Source: Bacteroidota bacterium
GTDB lineage: Bacteria > Bacteroidota > Bacteroidia > Chitinophagales > Chitinophagaceae
Length of the DNA stretch: 64,000 nt
Reading direction: 5' to 3'
NCBI GenBank assembly: GCA_016711825.1
Contig: JADJSG010000006.1
Location: 62,001 to 126,000, forward strand
Both the position numbers and the translations under genes were made by a program. Below are positions 44,431 to 55,513 of this stretch, piece by piece. Numbering within the stretch: the stretch's first letter is position 1; the number at the start of each line of letters is the position of its first letter. The notes beneath the pieces were generated by a model. That model saw only the letters and a program-made list of their open reading frames with translations. It was not told the origin of the DNA and searched no databases.

Positions 44431-47400
44431 GATGGTAATATAAGCAGTTGCTGTATCACAAGCCACCGGATTGCCATTATCGCATTTGCTATATACAAAC
44501 TGATCAGGACCTGTGTAACCAGCATTCGGTATGTAGGTAAAGCTACCATCAGGATTTAAGGTTAAAGTACCATTCGATGGATTTGTAACCAAAGTGAAAG
44601 TAACCGCATCGTTTTGAGGATCTGTATCATTACCCGCTACACTGTTGTTGATCGGTGTATTGATCGGCGTAGTATAAGCATCATCATTGGCATACGTTTG
44701 ATTATTATTAATCGGATTATCTACAATAGTTACATAAGCATAAGCTGTATCACAAGCTACAGGTACTCCATTGTCACAAATGGTATACTGGTAAACATCT
44801 GTACCTGTAAATCCGGGATTTGGAGTATACGTTACCGTACCATTCGGATTCACGACAACTGTACCATTTGAAGGATTTGAAATTACTGTAGGATTACTTA
44901 TTGTATTGCCATTCGGGTCGCTGTCGTTGCAAAGCAAACACATGCTGACAGGTGTATTGATAGGTGTTGTCGCATGGTCGTCTTGTGCAATCACCGTATT
45001 GCCGCTATTTGAATAAACAGGTGTCACCACGATGGTTAATGTGGTGGTGTCGCACAAATTTACAGGGGCGGGTGAACAAACTACATAACTAATGCTATCT
45101 GTTCCTACAAAACCAGGGTTGGGTGTATAAGTATATGTGCCATCAGGGTTCATCACCAAAGTGCCATTGCTCATTGTACCAATCGGTGTGAAAGTACTGC
45201 CAGGTATTACATTGTCATTGGTAGCCACACTACCACTTACAGGAGTGTTTACCAATGTCTGGTTGATGTCTGGGCTGGCATCTTGTTGAGGTGTATTGAT
45301 GGTAATATAAGCAGTTGCTGTATCACAAGCCACCGGATTGCCATTATCGCATTTGCTATATACAAACTGATCAGGACCAGTGTAACCAGCATTCGGTATG
45401 TAGGTAAAGCTACCATCAGGATTTAAGGTCAAAGTCCCATTCGATGGATTTGTAACCAAAGTGAAAGTAACCGCATCGTTTTGAGGATCTGTATCATTAC
45501 CCGCTACACTGTTGTTGATCGGTGTATTGATCGGCGTAGTATAAGCATCATCGTTGGCATACGTTTGATTATTATTAATCGGATTATCTACAATAGTTAC
45601 ATAAGCATAAGCTGTATCACAAGCTACAGGTACTCCATTGTCACAAATGGTATACTGGTAAACATCTGTACCTGTAAAGCCAGGATTAGGAGTATACGTT
45701 ACCGTACCATTCGGATTCACGACAACTGTACCATTTGAAGGATTTGAAATTACTGTAGGATTACTTATTGTATTGCCATTCGGGTCGCTGTCGTTACAAA
45801 GCAAACACATGCTGACAGGTGTATTGATAGGTGTTGTCGCATGGTCGTCTTGTGCAATCACCGTATTGCCGCTATTTGAATAAACAGGTGTCACCACGAT
45901 GGTTAATGTGGTGGTGTCGCACAAATTTACAGGGGCGGGTGAACAAACTACATAACTAATGCTATCTGTTCCTACAAAACCAGGGTTTGGTGTATAAGTA
46001 TATGTGCCATCAGGGTTCATCACCAAAGTACCATTGCTCATTGTACCAATCGGTGTGAAAGTACTGCCAGGTATTACATTGTCATTGGTAGCCACACTAC
46101 CACTTACAGGAGTATTTACCAATGTCTGGTTGATGTCTGGGCTGGCATCTTGTTGAGGTGTATTGATGGTAATATAAGCAGTTGCTGTATCACAAGCCAC
46201 CGGATTGCCATTATCGCATTTGCTATATACAAACTGATCAGGACCTGTGTAACCAGCATTCGGTATGTAGGTAAAGCTACCATCAGGATTTAAAGTTAAA
46301 GTACCATTCGATGGATTTGTAACCAAAGTGAAAGTAACCGCATCGTTTTGAGGATCTGTATCATTACCCGCTACACTGTTGTTGATCGGTGTATTGATCG
46401 GCGTAGTATATGCATCATCATTGGCATACGTTTGATTATTATTAATCGGATTATCTACAATAGTTACATAAGCATAAGCTGTATCACAAGCTACAGGTAC
46501 TCCATTGTCACAAATGGTATACTGGTAAACATCTGTACCTGTAAATCCGGGATTAGGAGTATACGTTACCGTGCCATTCGGATTCACGACAACTGTACCA
46601 TTTGAAGGATTTGAAATTAATGTAGGATTACTTATTGTATTGCCATTCGGGTCGCTGTCGTTGCAAAGCAAACACATGCTGACAGGTGTATTGATAGGTG
46701 TTGTCGCATGGTCGTCTTGTGCAATCACCGTATTGCCGCTATTTGAATAAACAGGTGTCACCACGATGGTTAATGTGGTGGTGTCGCACAAATTTACAGG
46801 GGCGGGTGAACAAACTACATAACTAATGCTATCTGTTCCTACAAAACCAGGGTTTGGGTGTATAAGTATATGTGCCATCAGGGTTCATCACCAAAGTACC
46901 ATTGCTCATTGTACCAATCGGTGTGAAAGTACTGCCAGGTATTACATTGTCATTGGTAGCCACACTGCCACTTACAGGAGTATTTACCAATGTCTGGTTG
47001 ATGTCTGGGCTGGCATCTTGTTGAGGTGTATTGATGGTAATATAAGCAGTTGCTGTATCACAAGCCACCGGATTGCCATTATCGCATTTGCTATATACAA
47101 ACTGATCAGGACCTGTGTAACCAGCATTCGGTATGTAGGTAAAGCTACCATCAGGATTTAAGGTCAAAGTCCCATTCGATGGATTTGTAATCAAAGTGAA
47201 AGTAACCGCATCGTTTTGAGGATCTGTATCATTACCCGCTACACTGTTGTTGATCGGTGTATTGATCGGCGTAGTATAAGCATCATCATTGGCATACGTT
47301 TGATTATTATTAATCGGATTATCTACAATAGTTACATAAGCATAAGCTGTATCACAGGCTACAGGTACTCCATTGTCACAAATGGTATACTGGTAAACAT

Positions 47401-47875
47401 CTGTACCTGTAAATCCAGGATTAGGAGTATACGTTACCGTACCATTCGGATTCACGACAACTGTACCATTTGAAGGATTTGAAATTACTGTAGGATTACT
47501 TATTGTATTGCCATTCGGGTCGCTGTCGTTACAAAGCAAACACATGCTGACAGGTGTATTGATAGGTGTTGTCGCATGGTCGTCTTGTGCAATCACCGTA
47601 TTGCCGCTATTTGAATAAACAGGTGTCACCACGATGGTTAATGTGGTGGTGTCGCACAAATTCACAGGGGCTGGTGAACAAACTACATAACTAATGCTAT
47701 CTGTTCCTACAAAACCAGGGTTTGGTGTATAAGTATATGTGCCATCAGGGTTCATCACCAAAGTACCATTGCTCATTGTACCAATCGGTGTGAAAGTACT
47801 GCCAGGAACCACATCATCATTGGTAGCCACACTGCCACTTACAGGAGTATTTACCAATGTCTGGTTGATGTCTGG
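44431..47875. repeat. Four tandem 867-bp units coding for Ig-like domain triplets
   Basis: The same sequence point recurs at 44431, 45298, 46165 and 47033, that is at 867, 867 and 868 bases. Each unit encodes three different Ig-like domains starting near DINQTLVNTPV, AQDDHATTPINTPV and ANDDAYTTPINTPI. Units differ by scattered, mostly silent changes, so they are recent duplications or are kept alike by conversion. Confidence 0.93.
46856..46858 (-). other. Site of the 1-base insertion in the giant adhesin
   Basis: The four repeat units read CCAGGGTTGGGTG, CCAGGGTTTGGTG, CCAGGGTTTGGGTG (this one) and CCAGGGTTTGGTG. Only this unit has both three T and three G, so it is one base longer and shifts the frame. 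Confidence 0.9.
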
Positions 47876-50800
47876 ATTCGCTTCTATGACCGGATATATT
47901 GTAATAATTGTGAGCGCTGTATCGCAATCTCCATTTAAATCACATATTTGGTAAATTAAAGTATCATAACCATAAAAACCAGTATTAGGCAAATAAACTA
48001 TCTGATCATCCGTCGGGTCATTTGGTGTACCGCCATCATTTACAGTAGCTATACCGTTCGTTGGTTGAGAAACAATAGTTATAGCATTTGTATCAGGCCC
48101 ATCACCACCAAAAGTATCATTATTTAAAATGGGTATAGTTATGGGTACACCAGTTTGAGTTATTGCAGTATCTTGATTAGCAACTGGAAGCTCATTCACG
48201 ATTAGCTCCGCACCAAAAGTCTCAACTGGGCAAACCAACATCAGATGTGAAATTACTACTCTATATTGATACCCCTCCTGATTACTTAAAACATTTTGTA
48301 TCATTAATTGGTTTGTATTCACTCCACTGTATTGTCCGCCATTTGACAAATTGGACCATGTACTACCATTATCTATACTCAACTGCCATTGATAAACTAA
48401 ATCACTTGTAGTGTTAGTAGCAGGAGGTATAGTATAATTCGGTGCACCACTTATAAATGTTGAGGTGCTTAGTGCAGTTACAGACGTATTAAAAATTGCT
48501 GTAGTGCCAACTAACACAGTCTGATTTACAGGCTGTGTACCAATAGTTATTTGCGTGGCAATAAGTGCTGTACTATAATTACCAGTATAAGGTGCGCCCA
48601 CAACTGTGCCATCCGCATTTACGGATACAGGATTTGTTCCATACTCGCCACCATCACCACCATCAGCAGCAATTGTATTATAATTTTCATTCGCATCTGT
48701 ACAAGCATCATTGTCCGAATCCAGATCTAAGCGATTTGGTATTCCATCCATATCATTATCACATTCTGAAGCAATTCTAATAAAGTAAGTACTCCATCTA
48801 TTTAATCCTGTATCATTTGTATACAAGCTAAATTCTTTATCATAATGATCTAATAAAGCAGTAAACAATATGGCACCTAGCTGATTCGAATCTACAGAAT
48901 ATTCAACGGGTGAATTATTAAATTGATAATAAGTATTCCCGATTACACCGTTCTGCCAATTTCCGGGAGTAATTATTGACAAATTGGTGATCTGGGCTTG
49001 GTTTTCATACAATCTGATTTCCCTTTGTTGATAAGGAAAATATTCTTGGCCTTGTTCAATTGTAGTTAAAGATTTTATTGAACCTGCAATATGCCAGTCA
49101 GTTATACCTAAGTCCCCTCTATTAAAAAATGCATCAGCATAAGGATGAACATTCGCGTTTGTAACTGTAACGATCACTTTTCCCGAATTTGCGGCATAAC
49201 CATATAAGTCACTGAAATCTTTGGTTAAATTCAAACCTAATTGAGGTGTATTATTGAATACTATACCGAAATCAGAAGGCTTCAGCATAAAAAAAGCATT
49301 AGGGTAACCTGCAACTTTATCATTTATACAAGCATTCTCAACAGAGTCAACAATGCCATCATTATCGTCATCCAGATCACAAACATCACTTACACCATCG
49401 TTATCTGAATCAACATTTCCTGAAACAACCGGATTACAATTATCAATTGTTAATCCGAAATTTTGATTAGTTAATCCAGTATTACCTAATTGAATTGCTA
49501 AAACACCATCCGGATTACCGTCACCCGGACCTGCATTATTTGTACCATTTTCACCTGTATTTGTCCAACCATTTGGTAAAGTATTTACAATAGGGGTAAT
49601 ATTTGTATTTGTTCCTATTGCATAAGATACATTTGAAAGTTCAAGCGTATAATTTGCATTGGCATAACCAATAAGCGTATAAGTGCCATTTGCTTGAACT
49701 TTTGCAGAATCAACAATTATTCCCATTGAATCTACCAGATAAATATACAAATTGGAATTAGCTGTTGTACCAGGTTCTGTAGGATCCTGAATTGTATTTT
49801 GGTTATAATCGTTAAACACGTTGCCGCAAACTGAAGCTTTAATCGTATCAGTTTTAGAAGAAATACAACCAATTGTATTTATAAATCTGGCATAAACTGT
49901 ATAAACCCCTGCAGTCAGATTAATAAAATTAGGCGATGATTGCCAGGCGCCTGTTGTATCTAAAGTATACTGATAGGAAGCGCCCAATGGAGAAGTTACA
50001 GAAATACTACCCAATGTACCGCATCCAGTATTTGAAATAGTGGTTATCGGTGTAGTCGGTGGTGTCATTGAAAATGAAATATCATCGATTGCCAAATCAT
50101 TTCCATTCCCACCTAAGCCATTATTACTCATTACTAAATCGATATCACTGGATGAGGCTACGAAAGAAAAACCATACTGCTGCCATGTATCAGGAATTAC
50201 AACACTTGTAAGTTCACCAGTAACATAGGTACCTAGCACAGCTTGAGTAACATGATCAAACACTGTAAATGACACGTTAGGATTAACGGGCGCGTCCGGT
50301 GTCAAATCAATAATCCATGATGAAAAATTGTAAGTAGCTCCGGGAACAACTCCTGTAAAGCGACGTCGGAAGAATTCTCCTTTGTCAAATCCGGCGTTTA
50401 CTGCATACATATAACCTAACGCCCCATCACCTGGCGTATGATCTACTACTCCGAGGGCAGCGCTCCAACCATTAAAATCAGGATTTGCACGATTGACTAT
50501 TTTATAATAACCATCTTCACCTGGTGCATTGCCAGCCAAATAGTGATAGGATGTTTGACCCGCAACAGGTAACCCAAAAGAACCGCATGTATTTGCGGTA
50601 CCGACTGTTGTACCTACACCAAATGTTTCTAAATAGGAACTATTGCAGTTATTTGTCATTGCAATTGGATTCAGTTCACCTGTTTGATACACCACATGTA
50701 CAACCTCTCCCGCTGATACATTGATTGTAGCACTACCGGCAACTTGATTTGAGCTAGAGTTTGCACTTGGGTCATAAACTAATATTTTTTGCAAATCCCA

Positions 50801-51916
50801 TCCAGCTACTAATAATTCTGTAACGGTGTAGGTGCCAGGCAGCACTGGAATTAATTGAGAATTGCCAACCGAAGTCCTTACCCTTTCATCATCTATATAA
50901 ATTGCATCAGTGCCATCATATGCGCGGGAGAAAATGTTGTAAAACGGATAGGGTCCTGGTGCTGGTGCCCAACCACTACCTCCATTCTGCCCACCACTAT
51001 TCATGGTTGTCCATAATGAATTGCCCACACCTCCAGTAATTCTTTGTGCATCAAACGAGCCTAATTCTCTACTCCAAGTGGTACCTGAAACATGTTTATG
51101 TACAAAATTCCCTATAGGAACTGCATTATTATAACCAGTCACATATATTTCACCATTTTGATTTACTGCCACATCTCTGTAAGCAGAAAAATCCACAAAG
51201 GGACTACCTAAACTGGTAATAACAGGCGTTGCAACTGGTGTAATTTGCCTTATAGTTCTTACTGTCCCAATATTGCCACCTACATACACATTCCCATTAG
51301 TGGGGTTTACATCTATTCTGTATTGAGTACTACTAGCAATATTAGCATATACGTTCCAGGTTGTACCCACTCCACTCCATTTATATATATTGCCATCATC
51401 TTTAACGGCATATAATGCCGGGCCTGCCACAATTGTTGATGTAGGCGTACCTGTCCACCCACTTCCTAAATCATTCCATTCAGAAGCATTGTTAAATTGA
51501 CCAATGCCAGAAATTTGCACTGGAAGCGAAACTCCATCATAGCTAAACACGGTACCAGCTGCATTTATAAAATAACAAGTGCCACCTGCTGCACCATCTA
51601 CTCTATCTACATTAGTTGCAGAGGTTAATACCCAAACAGTACTATTTGCATTACGATAATACAATGCGCCCCCATTGGTCGCAGCCCACAAGCGGCCGTT
51701 CTCAGAAGCACCAATATCGAAAAATACACTAATTTGATCTGGGGCATCAATTAATGTAAAGTTTGGCACTATAGTTGCTCCTCCAGTAACTGAGTAGGAA
51801 ATTGGAGGGCTTCCTGCTTCATTTAGCGTTTTAGAATGAACATAAATATAACCTGTTTGGCCGTATAAACCTACTGCTAACAACATATTTATTATAACAT
51901 TAAATAATATTTTCAT

Positions 51917-52374
51917 TTTATTTAGTTTTAATCAAAAAATTCGAAATGCAAAGATGCACTGACTCTAAATACTGCTTTACCCCAAATTTATGCAATACCG
52001 CCCCCTATTTTTTGGGGGTTTAACTGTTTGTATAATTTTTTAATCCAATACTAGATTACAAACCAAATGCTATAAATATCTATGAAAGGGTTGAAAACAT
52101 AATACTATTTTTCATGCTATAGTGAAATAATATTTATAGAATTATACTAGTAAACAAAACCTAATATTATATATGTTCAAAAACATGCGATGCTTATTTA
52201 ATTTTTAAATTCGATGATTTATAATTACTGATTTGTAAAATAAAATAAGTTAAAAACACCTCAATTAAAATATCATTATTACAATGACAATAAAATGAAA
52301 TTTAAGTAAAATACCAGAATATGTATTGTATGCTATGACTTAATAATGCTTAAGAATTTACATCATTTAAATCA
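51917..52374. other. Upstream region of the giant adhesin
   Basis: Apart from the regulatory element at 51949-52018, these 458 bases are AT-rich and show no gene or strong hairpin. Confidence 0.5.
51949..52018 (-). promoter_or_regulatory. Shared adhesin-locus promoter element, copy C
   Basis: On the minus strand CCCCCAAAAAATAGGGGG is followed by ATAAATTTGGGG, with 22 bases between the starts of the two G-runs, then exactly 23 bases to CATCTTTG. The giant adhesin ATG is 33 bases after that box. It is the best match to copy D: AAAAATAG and ATAAATTTGGGG are separated by 13 bases in both. Confidence 0.65.
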
Positions 52375-54408
52375 TCATGTAATGTTCAAAATATTTAAAG
52401 GAAAATCTATTATAAAACAACTTCCTTTGTTTACAGTTGATACAATACTGATAGTACCATTATAATAATCTACAATTTTTTTACAGGTATTCAAACCCAA
52501 TCCTGAACCATCTATATCTATAGCTATACGCTTAAATGGTTTAAATATTTCGTTGATTTGTTCTTGTTCTATACCCATTCCATTGTCAATGATTTTAAAT
52601 TGCATGGTCTCTTCAAGTATGACACTTTCAATTTTAACAACAGGGTGAATAGTGGGTTGTTTGTATTTTATTGCGTTAATAATGATATTTTGAAACAAAC
52701 TTTCAATCATGTTTGGATGTGCAAGTATTGTGGGCAGTGTGTCAAATGAGATTTGTGCTTTATTTTGGCTTATCAAATCTGTATGATTCTCAATGACACG
52801 TTGAATGATATGATTTATATGAATGACTGAAGGGCTCCCAAGATTTTTATCAATAGTACTTAATGCAAGTAAATCTTGTATCAGTGTATTGAGTCTTTGT
52901 GCTTCTGTATAAGATTTATCTGTATACATTTTTATATAATCGGGGACCGATTCGTCTTGATTATATTTACGAATAATGAGTTGTAAATAAGTAAAAATAC
53001 CAGTAAGTGGACCTTTCAAATCATGTGCTGCTGCATAAGCAAAATTTTCGAGCGATTCGTTGGCTTCAGATAATTTTGTATTGATTAATGATAATGATTC
53101 ATTTTTCAATTTAATATGCTTGTTGAGGATTTCTAATTTCGCTTTTTTTTGTGTCAACAATCTGATATTTTTTTTTCTACTTTTGTAGGCAAAAAATATA
53201 ACTAAGAATAAAATAAAAAATAACATAGAAATTATAAAAAGTCCAAATTTTAAGAGTTTCTGTTTTTCTAATTGATGATTGATTAATAAATTTTCTTTTG
53301 TCAACAACTCACTTTCATAAGCATTTTTAAGAATTTCAGAATGTATAATAAAGATTCCGATCTCATTATTGTGCAGCAATGTCATTGATTTAAGATATTC
53401 ATCTAAATACTTCGATGATTTATTTCTATTACCTATTTGAGCATACAATTCTGATAGCAATTTGTACAGTGGTGTTGTAATAAAAAGCGGATATTGCTTC
53501 TGCTGATTCAGCAAATTTGACAATCGATCAATAGCGTCTTGATGTTTATTTAAATATTGCAATGTGTTTGCTATACCAATTGTTGCCCTTGCTTCTTCAT
53601 CTGATAAAAAATAATTTTCCGCTTTGCTTAATGCAGACTGATAATAATTAAGTGCCTCTATATATGCTGTTTTTTTTAATGCTATATCACCTTTATTTAG
53701 GTCATATATTACTTCATCTTGTATATTGGAATTAGTATTTAAAATATCTCGAATGGATGTAAGTAATAGCAAAGCTGAGTCAAGCTGATTATTATTGATA
53801 TTTTCTCTCACTTTAATATGTAATAAAGCCATCTTCAATGCTGCAAATTCAGTACTATTAGTGTCCTTTTTTGCAAACGACATACCTTGAACAACTGTTT
53901 CATGCGCAAGGTCTAACATATTGCATTTTAAAAGAAAATAAGCCAAAAAGCAATTTGAAGCTCCTAAGTAATTTTTAAAATTGTTTTTTTTGTGCAACTG
54001 AATGCTATTATTGTAATAAATAAAAGCATTTTTATTATCGTTTAAATGTTGATATGCTCTACCTATATAACTAGCAATATCGCCAAGCAATTCTAAATTG
54101 CTTTGATTGGCTTGCTGTTTATATAATGGCAGCAGAATAAATAATGCAGAGTCGTGATTTCCTTTAATGGTATAGTAAAGACCTAACCTGCTTTTAAAAA
54201 GAGACTGATAATAATGATCTTGCAAATGTTCAGATAATAGAGAGTCTAATTTTGATTTCGCTTTGTTATATTCACCTATATGTATATGATGAATAATATC
54301 TATATCTATCTTATTTAACGATGTTGTTATTTGTGCTGTTAATGAAAAATTTGTAATGGTGAATAAAGCTAACAACGGTAAATAAAATATCCATTGTCGT
54401 ATTTTCAT
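52375..54408 (-). CDS. TPR-type sensor histidine kinase (HisKA class)
   Basis: The 677-residue protein has a signal peptide (FYLPLLALFTITNFSLTAQ, about 7-25) and about eight TPR-like helix pairs (about 35-385, e.g. YIGRAYQHLNDNKNAFIYYN). One membrane helix lies at about 395-418, then a coiled coil, then HisKA with YAAAHDLKGPLTGI (His462) and HATPase with NIIINAIKY, IIDNGMGIE and GSGLGLNTC. The TPR part should be periplasmic and sense a protein or peptide. It is 133 bases downstream of the LuxR-type regulator on the same strand, but its HisKA type is not the usual partner of that class. Confidence 0.85.
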   Translation of the reverse strand: MKIRQWIFYLPLLALFTITNFSLTAQITTSLNKIDIDIIHHIHIGEYNKAKSKLDSLLSEHLQDHYYQSLFKSRLGLYYTIKGNHDSALFILLPLYKQQANQSNLELLGDIASYIGRAYQHLNDNKNAFIYYNNSIQLHKKNNFKNYLGASNCFLAYFLLKCNMLDLAHETVVQGMSFAKKDTNSTEFAALKMALLHIKVRENINNNQLDSALLLLTSIRDILNTNSNIQDEVIYDLNKGDIALKKTAYIEALNYYQSALSKAENYFLSDEEARATIGIANTLQYLNKHQDAIDRLSNLLNQQKQYPLFITTPLYKLLSELYAQIGNRNKSSKYLDEYLKSMTLLHNNEIGIFIIHSEILKNAYESELLTKENLLINHQLEKQKLLKFGLFIISMLFFILFLVIFFAYKSRKKNIRLLTQKKAKLEILNKHIKLKNESLSLINTKLSEANESLENFAYAAAHDLKGPLTGIFTYLQLIIRKYNQDESVPDYIKMYTDKSYTEAQRLNTLIQDLLALSTIDKNLGSPSVIHINHIIQRVIENHTDLISQNKAQISFDTLPTILAHPNMIESLFQNIIINAIKYKQPTIHPVVKIESVILEETMQFKIIDNGMGIEQEQINEIFKPFKRIAIDIDGSGLGLNTCKKIVDYYNGTISIVSTVNKGSCFIIDFPLNILNIT

Positions 54409-54541
54409 AAATTGTATATTGAGTGGTTATTAATTGTAAATCTTTCAACATTGTCAATGTCTTATTCATGCCAATATTGCATCATTTCCAATCTTATTGT
54501 GCAAATAGTTAAAGTGCATCTTTTACTCATGTAGATAGTCA

Positions 54542-55189
54542 TTATTTTTTATCAATATCAGGTATATAAAGCCCATGTTGCATCGCAAATACAATAAGGT
54601 CGCTTGTACGTTTAAGCTTTAACTTTGACAATACGGTTTTGTGATAATACTGTACAGTATGCACACTAAGCTTGAGATTATATGCAATTTCTTTGATAGT
54701 AAGACCACTGCATACATAATGCAGCACTTCCTTTTCGCGTGGTGATAAATGAAAGATGATTTGCTCTTCTGTAAATACTGCATTGATTAGTGTTTCGCGA
54801 AGACCTTTAGCAATATATTGTTTGTCATCATGCACCTCATTGATCGCTTCGTATAATTCCTCAACAGGAATATTTTTTGTTAAAAATCCCTTGGCACCAT
54901 TTCGGATGGCTTGTTTAATGGTTTGCACATCAGTAATAGAGGAAAGAACAATAATTTTGGGCATCACAGCAAATGTTTCTTTGCACAATTCTATCAGCCT
55001 CATGCCATTGATAGTGCCCGGCATCAGCAAATCAGTAATAATTACATCAGGTACCCTGACTGGAAGGTTATCGAAAAAATCTTCACCTGAACTATACACT
55101 TTTACTTCTGAAATAAAAGCTTGTTCTTTTAGTAGTTTTCTGATTGATTCAGAAAAGAGTTTGTGGTCATCTATCAGTGCTATTTTCAT
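54542..55189 (-). CDS. NarL/LuxR-family response regulator
   Basis: The 215-residue protein has a receiver domain (1-120) with Asp7-Asp8, phospho-acceptor Asp53 in VIITDLLMPG and Lys in GFLTKNIP. A LuxR-type helix-turn-helix (about 147-205) has LSPREKEVLHYVCSGLTIKE and KLSVHTVQYYHKTV. Regulators of this class usually pair with HisKA_3 kinases such as the divergent one at 55514. It is a candidate to bind the shared element at this locus; that is inference. A -7 box (TATATTTG on the minus strand) lies about 145 bases upstream. Confidence 0.92.
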   Translation of the reverse strand: MKIALIDDHKLFSESIRKLLKEQAFISEVKVYSSGEDFFDNLPVRVPDVIITDLLMPGTINGMRLIELCKETFAVMPKIIVLSSITDVQTIKQAIRNGAKGFLTKNIPVEELYEAINEVHDDKQYIAKGLRETLINAVFTEEQIIFHLSPREKEVLHYVCSGLTIKEIAYNLKLSVHTVQYYHKTVLSKLKLKRTSDLIVFAMQHGLYIPDIDKK

Positions 55190-55513
55190 TTGACTATTAT
55201 TTAAGTTTCTTTGTTGTTTAATAAATAAACGATCGCTAAAAAAAACGATTTGTCATATCTTTTTTTTAAATTATTCTCATTTTTATAAAATTTAACAGTG
55301 ATAAAAAAAAGCTCCCCTTATCATCACAAATATAAAAATTGCAAAACCCATTAGAGTTGTCTTTTGGATTTAATATTCAAACATAGCTAAATAAAATCAT
55401 ATAGAATAAGCCTACCCCCTAAAAATAGTGGGGTTTATTTTATAAATTTGGGGTGTAATTTTGGACTCTTCAAATAGTTTTTTTCTATATGTAAATCAAT
55501 TAACCATCAATCT
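55190..55513. other. Divergent regulatory region between the regulator and its probable kinase
   Basis: These 324 bases contain a minus-strand TATATTTG (about 55331-55338) for the regulator and the shared element copy D for the kinase. No gene is present. Confidence 0.5.
55415..55482 (+). promoter_or_regulatory. Shared adhesin-locus promoter element, copy D
   Basis: CCCCCTAAAAATAGTGGGG is followed by ATAAATTTGGGG at 55442-55453; the second G-run starts 22 bases after the G of ATAG. A -7-like TAGTTTTT lies at 55475-55482. It precedes the sensor kinase gene at 55514. Confidence 0.6.

Larger units (their letters stand above)
43146..51916 (-). pseudogene. Giant multi-domain T9SS adhesin, interrupted by two indels
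   Basis: The gene spans 8771 bases. An extra G at 46856-46858 and a missing GT at about 43686 split it into frames 46829-51916, 43681-46878 and 43146-43790; correcting both gives exactly 2924 codons. In order: signal peptide (1-19), a repeat-rich propeller-like region (about 30-340), a carbohydrate-binding-like jelly roll (about 425-640), an SdrD-like module (about 700-800), calcium-binding thrombospondin-3-like motifs (SDNDGVSDVCDLDDDNDG), an Ig domain, one single Ig-like domain, four 289-residue units of three Ig-like (Big_9-type) domains, an SdrD-like module, a fibronectin-like module and the T9SS tail. As printed, the second indel gives an immediate TAA and removes the sorting tail. Assembly error or true inactivation are both possible. 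Confidence 0.82.

Noticed and set aside
44614..47473. Four repeated 85-codon plus-strand frames at 867-base spacing
   Set aside because: They look like a tandem gene family but are antisense shadows of the 867-bp repeat units; I used them only to confirm the period and the extra base.
44431..47875. CRISPR-like or satellite array
   Set aside because: The period is 867 bases and the units are coding with three Ig-like domains each; there are no short repeats with unique spacers.
52375..54408. The HisKA-type TPR kinase as the sure partner of the LuxR-type regulator
   Set aside because: It is adjacent on the same strand, but the HisKA_3-like kinase at 55514 is of the class that usually pairs with such regulators; I left the first assignment open.
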